The notes under the pieces are model-generated. The model did not search any database, was not told the origin of the DNA, and was given only the letters and a program-made list of their open reading frames with translations. 64,000 nucleotides of DNA from Meghimatium bilineatum (Eukaryota > Mollusca > Gastropoda > Stylommatophora > Philomycidae): contig CM067306.1 of NCBI GenBank assembly GCA_034231615.1, positions 47,188,094 to 47,252,093 on the forward strand. Reading direction: 5' to 3'. Below are positions 31,481 through 42,300 of the stretch, piece by piece (within the stretch, counting starts at the first letter, position 1; the number at the start of each line of letters is the position of its first letter). Both the position numbers and the translations under genes were made by a program.

Positions 31481-31489
31481 GCCCACCTA

Positions 31490-31812
31490 AAAAACTGGAG
31501 TATGGTATTGCCATGAATAGATAAAAGTCATTCATAAAATAAAAAAATGGCTGTTATCTAAACACCATCATAAGAAGGATGCTACAGTATTTTTTAGACT
31601 TAAAGCGACATGACAGTATGGCCTACTCTGGAGGGCAGAGTACCAGGTGAGTGAAGAAGAGGAAGACCAAGAAGACGATGGACCAGCGACATCGAAGAAT
31701 GTATGAACATGTCTCTGGTCAATGCAGGCCTGCTTGTTAAGGACAGAGAGGAGTTCAGAGTATCCACAATGAAGACAGCATTGTGGAAAGAATATATCAC
31801 TTGATATAATGA
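31490..31812 (+). pseudogene. LINE C-terminal tail
   Basis: 'gaagaagaggaagaccaaga' followed by 'cgatggaccagcgacatcga' encodes the R-G-R-P-R-R-R-W-T-S-D-I tail of an endonuclease-type LINE. Decays upstream. Confidence 0.6.
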
Positions 31813-31959
31813 TAAAAGCTTGAGATAAATGATTTTGTAAAGCTTATTCATATCTGAATGTCTTCTGAAATGTTCAAAGTCCTAGCTTTACTGGTTGATT
31901 CCTAATGCTATCTTAAAGTCATTATCTGTAAAACTTATACAAAATAATAGTGTGGCAGT

Positions 31960-32240
31960 TGGAAAGTTTTTTCTTGTCCTTGCCATTGAGGCATATTGGG
32001 GAATATGGTGTTAGGTCCATGTTTTCATGACCAACAGTATACTAATGGATGATGAGGTCAGCATCACGCCTACCACCTTTACTTCTCCAGAAGATTTGGT
32101 ACCCATTTTTATTAGGCTAGGTAGACCTAGGAGCCATTAATGATTTAAAAATATTTCCAGTTGAACAGGAAATTGAACCTTGGATCACAAAACAGGAAGC
32201 CAGTTTACTAACAACTAAGCCACAATGGGAGTTGGAAAAT
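31960..32240 (-). mobile_element. tRNA-derived SINE (SINE-T) with conserved body
   Basis: Minus strand: CATTGTGGCTTAGTTGTTAG (A box), then AAGGTTCAATTTCC (B box), then a body with 'ggagaagtaaaggtggtagg' / 'cgtgatgctgacc' and a tail 'aaggacaagaaaaaac'. I recall a similar body from protostome SINEs. Unverified. Confidence 0.6.
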
Positions 32241-32329
32241 ATTTGCTGAAAAAAATAACAACTGAAGTGTTAAAATTTTGATTTGTTTTAACAAAGAGAA
32301 AAATTCTTCTTGGAATACAATCAATCAAT

Positions 32330-33010
32330 GTGCCACGAGGTGGCGTAGGCGATCATGCTTCTCTAAAACGCTCTTTCTCTTGTGTTGTTATAAGTTCAGT
32401 TGGTGACTTATTTTTGTGCCACAGTGACAACCCATTCAGAAATTTCTTTCTTTGTCTTCCTCTGTCTCTTTGCCCCATGACCTTTCCAGTGGATACTAAA
32501 TGTTCAAGTTTTACTTTTCTCATCACATGCCCTAAAAATCTTGATTGTCTGTTAACAATTTTCGCTATAGTTGTCATTTTACTCCAGCATCTCTGAGAAC
32601 TTTTACATTAGTTTTCTTGGCTGTCCATGAAATTTTCATCATTCATAAAAAACCATATCTCAGTTGCCCCAGCTAATCTTGGGCACTCTTATTTACTGTC
32701 CATGCTTTGTTGCCATAAATAAGGATTGGCTCAATATAACATCCTAGCACTTGAACTTGTTCATACATTGATATTACTTCATTGCATAGAATATTTATCA
32801 TTTCTTGAAATATTGATTTGGCCTGTGCTATCCTGTTCTTGATCTCATTGAAGCACCCTGCCATCTGATGTCAAATTGATGCCAAGCTACATGACTTTAT
32901 CTGCTTGATTTAATTTTGCATCATTGATAGTAATACTGCATTTTGGCGGTGTGTATTTCTTTGAAACAACCATTACTTCTGTTTTCTTCGTGTTTAGACT
33001 GAGGTCCAGG
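32330..33010 (-). pseudogene. L-alpha-related LINE fragment
   Basis: Minus frames: RQSRFLGHVMRKVKLEHLVS then TGKVMGQRDRGRQRK (32353-32577), and upstream KNRIAQAKSIFQEMINILCN / VLGCYIEPILIYGNKAWTVN (32673-32864), continuing to a K-T-E-V-M-V block near 32970. Catalytic box absent. Confidence 0.75.
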
Positions 33011-33169
33011 TTTAAATACAATACAGTCCCTTATTAATAAACACAGTACACTGACAGAATACATGTACAATTCATAAGTAAATAAACACAAATAATAAAC
33101 TAAATAAAACAAATTAAATCTAATACATTTCAATATTGCTTTGGTGCTCTGTAGAAAAGCATTCAGATT

Positions 33170-33345
33170 AAACTTCTGACAGCTCAAATGATCATGTTCT
33201 GAACTTGATTCTTGAGTAGAAACCAGCATCATTGCACATGGGACATTCCCATAAATGCTCCGTTCTCTGATCCAGTAACCATCTAAGAGCATGCAGACTA
33301 AACGACCCAATCACATTTTGATTATGTTATCTTATCTTTCCAGTG
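33170..33345 (-). pseudogene. L-H LINE C-terminal scrap 1
   Basis: The minus frame reads RSIYGNVPCAMMLVSTQESS, the family C-terminus (CGNERS-type end with 'aatcaagaatcaag'). Confidence 0.65.
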
Positions 33346-33439
33346 AGGACATACTTTCTCCACTCGCCCCTAGTCATCCCTATTTATGTCAATCTTTGTA
33401 TGTGCACCGTACCACCTCCAACATTGTCTTTTTCATTCT

Positions 33440-34160
33440 CTTGATTCTTGATTAGAAACTGGCTTCACAGCACATGGGACATTCCCATAAGTGCTCCATC
33501 CGCCGTTCCAGCAACCATCCCAGTGTATGCAGACTCATATACTCGGTCAGGTGTTGATTGCATTATCTTTGGAACTTTCCAAAAAATTTACTTTTCCTTC
33601 ACCCTCCTCTAGATACTCCCATTTCTGACATTCTCTGTATGTGTACATTCTCAGCCTCAGTGACATCATCTTCATCTTAAAATGAATTTATTACTGCCTT
33701 GATAAGTCTGCTTTATCTCTTCTCAGCATTGTGCCGTCTATTGCAGCATTGACTGCCAATAAGTTGGCTCTCTCATTTCCTATGACCCTAGCATGACTAG
33801 GGCAGTATATTCATGTAATGTTCTGAACAATTGAGTTGTTCAATAAGTCCCACCATTCCTTCCTCAGCATGCTTCGTCATTCTGTAGCAAGTTAATGACC
33901 GCCGTTATTAGGCTGACCCTATCTTCAATGCCATCAACCACAAGCTTTCCCACCAATGAGTCTTTCATTGTCATTGTATCTTACCCCTTCATGACTAGGG
34001 TTCCTTTGTATCCATTGTAATACTTTGGACAACTGAGTTGTTCAGTAACATGTCCCATCCTTTTCTTGACATGCACCTTTCTATCTTATGGAGCATTTTT
34101 TTGTGGAGTCTGGGACTGTATGATCTGCATTACTGCTCGTGTTTGCTATATTCTACACTG
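33440..34160 (-). pseudogene. L-H LINE C-terminal scraps 2 and 3
   Basis: The C-terminal signature at 33440-33560, then the RNase H end at 33700-33800 ('catgactagggcagtatatt' = N-I-L-P-x-H-A in reverse) and again at 33860-34140. This implies two overlapping partial copies in the same orientation. Confidence 0.6.
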
Positions 34161-34292
34161 GTAGATAAATATTCCTTTTTGCATAGAACAGCTGTCTTCT
34201 TTCCAGGAATGGTGGCGACTAAGGAAAGCATACTTATCTACGCTCTATATTTTCAGATGTATATTTGCATGTGTTATATTATTAATAAATAA

Positions 34293-34555
34293 GTGTGTTG
34301 CTAGGACCCAAAAGAAGAGCAAAGGATAAAGACGTTACTTGCCAAGTATGTTGCAAGAGGTGATTAAGGAGATTTTGCTAATTGGGATATCTTATCTCAA
34401 TGCCAAAGGAATCAAGAAGCTATGCTGAAGTCAAATGTGTCAGGCTGAAAGGCACATATACCGCAGATAAGCTGCAAATCATGGCACAATGCATTCCGTT
34501 ATCTGGACTATATTCTGGATTAGATCTGCAAGAGTTTGAGAACGAATGCAGAAGA
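34293..34555 (+). mobile_element. SINE-B copy
   Basis: 'agagcaaaggataaagacgt' (5' end), 'gctgaagtcaaatgtgtcag', 'caatgcattccgttatctgg', 'aagagtttgagaacgaatgc', tail AGAAGAATGAATAA. Confidence 0.75.
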
Positions 34556-34934
34556 ATGAATAATTTAATCTCCACGGTGAAGCCATTTGTCTTGTGTTCA
34601 TGAGACTGTGTGTTAAAAATCAGGCAACAATGTCTTGCTGTCTCTAGATTATTATGGCCACACAACTGGTTACAGCAGTAGGCTAACCTCTGATTGATTT
34701 GCATTTTTAAAAGTACACGCAAAGTGCCCCCCCTCCAAATCGGATCAGCCAAGATGGATGACAGGCAGATTATTGCTATCAGATTGTATACATGTAAGTA
34801 CAGTCTTGCTTCAAGTGATGTCTTGGTAAACAGAATTCTGCCATGTCGATAGGGGTGAAGTACAAATCGGACTCAAGTACCATGAAATATATTCTACACC
34901 TCTGAAATCATAAATACACACATTTCAGAGACAT

Positions 34935-35280
34935 GCTACAACTCATTAATCTATACCAGAAGGACATAGATTAATCGGTTCTGTGATGACCAATGTAGCC
35001 ATCCTGAGAGAAATGAATGTAAAAGAAAACTGGCTAAACTGCATGACTCTTTCCAGAAAACTACAATATTTTGGCCATATAAAATGCCACGACGGCCTAG
35101 AGAAAACCATAATGGAGGGATGATGACAGGGAGATGAACAAGAGGCAGATCAAGAAGAAGATGGATGCAAGACATCAAAGACCACCTGAACATGATAATA
35201 AAAGTAGCAGGAAACAGAAGTTTCGAAAGGCTGTGATGACTGCTATATCCTGTTAAGGATATGCTACTTGATGATGGCCA
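34935..35280 (+). pseudogene. L-epsilon LINE 3' part
   Basis: Plus frame NVAILREMNVKENWLNCMTL, then a L-Q-Y-F-G-H-I-K-C-H-D block, KTIMEG-type residues, and the 3' end 'gctgtgatgactgctatatc', 'gctacttgatgatggc'. Highly similar to the minus-strand copy 40190-40600. Confidence 0.75.
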
Positions 35281-35425
35281 AGGTACCAGGTTCAAATCCT
35301 GTCGCAGGCAATTGTGCCATTAAGAAAACAAAAGAAAACTACTGAACATAAATACTGCCAAGAAAATCGGTACATCAAAAAACATTCTTGGTTGATGTCT
35401 ATATCCCGAATAGAACATACCCCGG
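35280..35425 (+). repeat. SINE-E copy next to the L-epsilon tail
   Basis: 'ggtaccaggttcaaatcctg' contains a perfect B-box-like GGTTCAAATCC. 'cattcttggttgatgtctat' and 'cccgaatagaacat' close it. Confidence 0.6.
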
Positions 35426-35454
35426 TACTATAATTTTTGTTAATTAAAGAATAT

Positions 35455-36125
35455 CATGAGGAATATAGTGAGTAATATGTCCTTGTCATTAGAAGGTGAG
35501 GTTTCTACATAACACAGATTCTAGCATATGGATGCTAGTTTACAACAATAAATAAACAAGATAGTGGAAAATTAGAGACAGCAGAGGTATGGTTCTATAG
35601 AAGAATGCCGAAAGTACCATAGACTCTAGAAAAACTAAGGAGGAGGTACTGAGAGTCAGCAAGATGGGGTTTATTTAATAATATCAGAATAAGACACACT
35701 ATATTTTTTTAACATGTTATGAGACGGGGAAGTCTAGAGCAGTGATTCTCAACATGGATCATATAGGGCCACAGAGACTTGAGGGGGAGAGTTTAAAAAA
35801 TTATTTTATTAATTGAATTATTTTAAAATTTGGGGGTGGAGGCACGTAAGGTAACCACATGAATCATTAACAAAAGGATTATAGCGATAAAGCTATATAA
35901 AGGGTGTTAGTGATGGAGGCATTTGATGGTAAGAGTTGTTTTTGCAGGACTTGTAGTGTAGGGTATTCGATAACATGGTGTTTTACTCTTTCCTCCTTTT
36001 GTCTGTTGCAGTGGTTACTGTCCAAAAAAGTTCAGATCCGCTGGACTCTACCAACCAGTTATAATAGGCAAGATTGAAGGCAAGAGAGATTGAGGACGTG
36101 AGAAATAGTGTAATAAATATTAGAA
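35455..36125 (+). pseudogene. L-alpha LINE fragment split by a hAT-like insertion
   Basis: 'atgtccttgtcattagaagg' to 'gagacggggaagtctagag' is L-alpha. The family continues after the insertion at 'ataataggcaagattgaagg'. Many frame breaks. Confidence 0.65.
35740..36043. mobile_element. hAT-like non-autonomous element (304 bp)
   Basis: Left end CAGTGATTCTCAAC, a typical hAT tip; right end ...AGATCCGCTG as an imperfect inverse. It interrupts L-alpha at a point continuous in other copies. The 8-bp duplication is not clear. Inner 35890-35960 resembles 37200-37260. Confidence 0.5.
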
Positions 36126-36328
36126 ACATGATCACTTTTGAAAGTTGATCACCTACCCGGTACATCATACACATTTTCTATCAAATCATCTATGTTCCTT
36201 CATCTTAACTTCAGAAGTAATTCTACTGTCATACAAATCACCGCTGAGGTAAAGGGATATTATTATGTCTCAAATTGTAGAAATGATTTATGCATCTTGT
36301 CCAGTGTTGTCTGCCCCAGAGGTTTGTC

Positions 36329-36374
36329 TCAGGATAAATACGGCTGCGTGAAAAGTTTGAGAACTTCATTGACG
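36329..36374 (-). CDS. ARMC8: ARMC8-like terminal exon with stop
   Basis: A strong acceptor (CTGCATTTTTCTCTGCAG) is followed by one nucleotide that completes the codon left open by exon f. Fourteen codons, VNEVLKLFTQPYLS, and TGA at 36331-36329 follow. The end QPYLS-stop resembles the remembered vertebrate end QQYLA-stop. No clear AATAAA signal is seen close downstream on the minus strand, so the 3' UTR end is undefined. Confidence 0.66.
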
Positions 36375-39300
36375 CTGCAGAGAAAAATGCAGAAATTGTA
36401 CAACTTTGATATTAATAAAATAATATATGGATTACATAAATTCTTCTTCTTATTTTGTGTTGTTCTCAAATTCCTGCAGATAAGCAGGATGTAGAACAGA
36501 ATGCTTCGATATCATTGGATATAAAAATGGTCTACAGCTTCGATGCAATATCTTCGCTTTTTGGATTGAAACATCCGATTTCAGCATGGCTTCTATGTCA
36601 CTTGTGACCCACTATGGAGAGGAACAGCAAACTACACTCTCAAACTTCCTTAGTTGCCTCGTACTACATGCATGGCAGGTAACAGTAGTGCTATTATTTT
36701 CTCCAATTGTGGGCTTCAGCAACACATGGATGGGATATGTGTATACAAGACCGTAATGGTAGATGAAACTGAGAAGTAACTAAAATATTGAATGTAATAA
36801 AAATGATGTCAAAGTGACTGTCATTAAATCATGCTCCTCTGATAATTATAACCAGACTATATACACGTGCCAGTGTATCTACCAATTTGGTACACTAAGC
36901 AATTTGGGATTAACATCCCTTCCTACATATAGATATCTTGTTGTGTTCTGTCAATTTCTGTTTGTTTTGTTTTATTTATATTCTAATTTTTATATTTCAA
37001 GTTTATCCTCCATATTCTTCCGTTATTTATTCTGTTTAGCTTGGTATGAGATCATGGACAGTTCCTTTCTTTACTCGCCATGAATTATGTTGTTCCTAAT
37101 GGTGGTGGTAGTCTTACTTATCTGATCCCTGGGGTTATGAGCTTTCACTCTGTCTTTCCTGTGCAGGTGGTGGTAGGTGCAGGTCTTCTTCAGCCATGTT
37201 GTGTCTGTATAAAGGGTGTTAGTGATGGAGGGGTTAGGTGGTAAGAGTTGTTTACTACAACTCATATGGCGTATGGTCTGTGGTAATTCTTTGTAGGTGT
37301 TTGTTAAGTTGTACATTGTGTTATTTGCAGCCTAAATATGTAGTTTGATCTTTGCAGTGTAGCTTATTTATGCTGTCATATGGATTTGGTTGGGAAATGT
37401 CTGCATATAATACTCTTCTCAGTGGTCCAACCATTGTTCTTTAGTTGTGTTTAGCTGTTCTGAGAATGTGGTGGCAAAAAAAATTGCGTCTAGGAGAATT
37501 ATGAGAGAGCCATATTGAGAGAGAACCATTGATGGGGGCTTTGAAGGCTGATCCATCTGTGTATGCTTGGATCCAGTCCTTGGCATAGTCGATAGTTTCT
37601 AGTGCACTGGACTTTGAGCTGTTTTGGTTTGCTACCTTGGTTACTGACTTGTCAATTAGTGTAGTGTTTATTTGGGGCAGTATGGGATATTTGATACTCT
37701 TTCCATTTCCTCTCTATCTTCAGGATGATGATGTTTCTTGTTTAGTTCTGCTAGCTGCACTGGAAATTTTTGTTTTAGTCTTGTTTTGAGTGTTCATTTG
37801 TGTGTTCCTAATAAGACTTTTCTGTTATAGTGCCAATTTTTGTGCTATCATGTGTGTTCAATCCTGCAAAATACATTTTTACTTAATCACTATTACTACT
37901 TTGGTATTTATATTACTACTGATTGTTATTCTCTGGCGTTGTGGTAATTATATATACACAAATAAGTCTGAAGTTTCACTAGTGGCACACCAGATCAACC
38001 ACCATGCATCAGCAAAGTCCTAGTAGATGACGTACAGTGAGAATTTTCTCTGTGGTCACCTCACAGCAAATAAAATATAAAGATATGTTTTTCTTACCAC
38101 TTCTGAATAGGAACTTTTTTCTTAAAGCATTGCACAACTATGAGAGTTGGTTTTCTGGGTATGAAAGAAAGATCTGGAGAAACATTCCCATTGCACACAA
38201 GAGTTGTATTGTGCATAATGCCTGGGCATTGAAGCAAATGCACAAAAACAAAAAAAAATTAAAAAAAATTGACATACCTTCTCTGGAGATCTTTCTTATA
38301 ACTGACTTCCTCCAGAACATGCTGGACACCCATGTTCTTTAGAATGATCAACCGCTGGGAAGCAGCTGCACGAAGGACACAAGAAGAGTCTAAATCAGGG
38401 TTTATGACCATGTTATTCCCTTGTGCTTTTGACTTTTATAATAAGCCATAAATAAATGCTGAAATATTGGTCATATAATTTAACTATAATCATTTGATTT
38501 TTGATCAGGAACAAGTGTCCCAGCACTGGGGGCATTCCCATATATGTGTTGTGCCTATATATACTCTGCTTGCCATTACATCAGCCATCTAAAAGTGTAT
38601 AAGCTCAGTGTTCCAGTCAGTTGCTGATTACGTGTTCTTCTGATCAGACAAGGAGCACTTTCTCACATTGCTTCAAGTCCATCCCATTTCTACCATTCTC
38701 TGAATATGTACATTGTCTCGTTTGACCTCCTCCTCGTCTTCTCATAGGGTATCCATGACTGCTCTAATCAATTCAATCCTGTCTCTTCTTATCTTGGTGC
38801 TGTTCACCAAGGCTTTACCAGCCAACACATCAGCTCTTTCATTTCCCCTCACCCCAGCATGACTTGGACAATAGATCCATGTAATCCTCTGTGCATTGTT
38901 GAGAAGAGTAACCCAATTAGTTCTGATCATACACTTAATTCTATCTTGTGCAGCACACTTTGAGAGTTTGAAAGAATCACTGAGTCTGTTGGTAGTTGCA
39001 TCACCAGCCAAGTGAGAGTTGCTATCACTGCTTCTATTTCCATCATCACACTTGATGTTGTAATGGGGTACACAGCTGACTTCTCAGTTAATTTCTTGCC
39101 ATTTTGGTAGGCCACGAAATCCCAACCACACCTGTTTGTTTCTTGTGTTACTGAGCCATCTGTGTGAATTGTTGTATCGTGTGGATTCGAGTGCTGCAGT
39201 ATGAGTTTTAGGATAATTCGCTCTGTTCTGTTGGCAGCTCAGTCATGGCACTCTCTTTCCATCTGTATCAAAACTGTTGTCAATAACTTTCTCTCTTTGC

Positions 39301-42300
39301 CAAATGTCACCCATTCACAACCTCTTCCCACTTCCTCCAGCTCACAAACTCTGAGTAGGGTATCTTCTGCCTCTGCCATCCAAGACCTTCCTCTCTTGAT
39401 ACACCTTCTTTTTGTTGTGTCTACAGATTGGTGTAAGAGGTGATGATCATTATTGGCGACCTTAAAGTATTCTTTAACCTGAGAAATTTGATGTCTTGCT
39501 TTGATGTTTGCTAGGTCTAGGAGAAACCTCATGGCAGCATATCACCTGTGCATACATCTCTCATGACAGTTTTCATGGCCTCGTTTTGAACTCTAGTCTA
39601 TCCAACTGTGTTTGCGACAGTGTAAGTAAACCTAAACTATAGCCCAACACAGATAATACCAGTGCTTGCATCATCTGAAAAAGAATTTGTTGTGGCATCT
39701 CTGCAGATGCCATGATTTTGACTGCACTGACACCATTCCTAGCTTTCTGAATGACATTGTCTACATGTTTCGCAAAAGATAGACTTCTATCAAAAGTGAT
39801 GCCTACATATTCCATAGTCTGCTCCCTGTCAATGTAGATGTCCAAGCAGGTGGATGCTGGTACTGTGTGACTAAGTTGTTGTTCAGTGAGAACCAGACAA
39901 TCCTTGCCGTGGTGAGATTATTGACTGCCTTGTAGTCAGTGCACCTGAGCGACAAATGTTCTAGATTACTCTGGATGCCATCAAACATGTCTCTTCTGTT
40001 TCTGTCGTGCTTGTAAGAGGTAGTCTGCATGTTAGTATCCTGTCGGGTCCAGTATTGTTACAATCAGCTGTAATCATTTACAGCCAGTGTACCATTTGTT
40101 CATTGATTATAAGAACCGACTTCATAAAACAAAACAATAGCCAAATCGAATAACAACTTGGTCAGACAGGCTAAATGCAAGCATAATCATGTAACATATC
40201 CTGAGCAGGATGTAGCAGTCATCAAAGCCTTTCGAAACATCGGTATATCTCGAGCCAATCTTACTGCTTCTGTTACTGTCATGTTCAGGTGGTCTTTGAT
40301 GTCTTGTGTCCATCTTCTTCATGGTCTGCTTCTTGTTAATCTTCCTGGCATCATCCCCTTCATTATGGTTTTCTCTAGGTCGTCATGGTGTTTGATATGG
40401 CCAAAATATTGTAGTTTTCTGGAAAGAACCATGCTGTTCAGCCAGTTTTCCTTTACATTCATTTCTCTCAGGATGGCTACATTGGTGATCTTTTTGGTCC
40501 ATGGTATTCTGAGGATTTTTCTGTAATGTTTTGTTACAAATGCTGCAATTTTATTTTTCATGTTGTTGGTGATTGTCCAGGACTCACACCCATATATTGC
40601 CACTGGGAATATGCAAGCTCTTAGGAATGTTAGTTGTGTTGTTTTGCAGCAGCTCAGCCATATGTTTTTCATTTGTATAAGCTTCTTTGAAGCGATATCC
40701 AACCTTCTTCTGACTACTTTGTAGCAATCCCTATTACTGCTGTTAAGAGAACTTATTCAAAACTGATGACTCTTTCTAATTCACAATTGTTGATACTGAT
40801 TGAAAACTTGCTAGTGTTTTGTCGCTTGTCATAATCTTCATCTTGTTTTCATTCTGAAATAAGTTTTGTTTTTCACTATGTTCCTTAATGGAGTTTATGA
40901 GGGGTTGGAGACCTGCTTGATTGTGTGCCATTAATGTTGTATCAGCAGAATATCTTAGTTCTGGTATCTTGTGACCTCTGATGTTGAGTGAGTCAAAGTT
41001 ATTTCTGTTGGTCATTTCTTACATTCCTCACTATGTTCTTTGCATAAATGTTGATGAGATATGGTGATAGGACACAACCTTGTCTAATTCCTTTTTCCAT
41101 GCAATAAAATCAAATTATAATAACTTCGTCATGACCGACTAAATGCAATCAAATCCTATTATAGCAACTTGGAATGGACCGACTAAATATTTATGTAAAA
41201 ACAAAAATTTGCTATATACAGTAACAACAATAAAGAATACATATAATTGGGTCTTTTGAAGAGTGTTAAATAGGGAAATTTATTATAAATTTATGAGCTA
41301 TAAAGGGATTTTACTGTTCTTCTTCTTATGTATTCTTCCTATGTGCAGATTACCTGTCTTTCCCCACAGAGACTCCTATCCCAGAAGTGACATCTGTCTA
41401 TCCTAGAAGTGACATCTGTCTATCCCATCTGTCTATTCTAGCATGAAAATTGTATGATTGCTGCGGATAGAGCATGGAGGTCATACATATCCTTCACTAT
41501 CTGCTGAAGGAAATTGAACTCCTATGGGGTGCCCAGAGAGCACCGTTCTGCCAATGATTCAGAAAAACTCAAATTGCAGGTTCTTACCAATCCTTGAAGG
41601 GGCTCCTGTATTAGAGACATTTGCGCTTCCCAAAAGTGATTTCTATGCCCGCAGTGACATTTGTCTATCCTAGTAGAGACATTAGTACATTTCTGCAAAG
41701 GCCTATATCTATCCTAATAGGGACATCTGTAGGGCTGTAGATATGAATTAAGTGAGACAGAGTGGGGAAGATTCTTAAAAAAATAAACAACTAATCATCT
41801 CTGTTTGTCTGCATTATGATGATCTTTTCTTGGGGGGTTGTGGAGGGGAGAGACTTACTTGTAGGGACTCCTATGAATCCTTATTTTGTAGAGACTTCTA
41901 TCTATCCTTACTTGCAGGGACTCCTGTCTATCCTCATGTGTAGGGACTCCTGTCTATCCTCATGTATAGGGACTTCCTATCTAAAATTACTTGCAGGGAC
42001 TCTTGTTTTTGTTGTCAATAACAACAGGAATTGCGAGTGATTTGTTACTTCTTATTTGCAGGGAAGTGGTTTCTCAGAACTTTCTTTCATACCCAGGAGA
42101 CTTCAGCTTTCGGCAATGCCTATTGAAGAAGCCCTCTACTCAGAGATCCTACTCAGGGTATATCTTACGAGACAAGTTGATAGTTTGCCTGGGTCACTCA
42201 TTGTGTGTCTTTCCTCTGACGAGGTGCTTTGCAGCAAATGAGCTATTCCTCATGTAGGAAGATCATTTCATTACTACCTTTCATGTCCCTAGGTACCAGA

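Noticed and set aside
32160-32235. tRNA gene on the minus strand
   Set aside because: A and B boxes are fair, but the stems do not pair and a SINE body follows.
35280-35320. tRNA gene
   Set aside because: A B-box-like GGTTCAAATCC is present, but there is no acceptor stem or A box; SINE-E copy instead.
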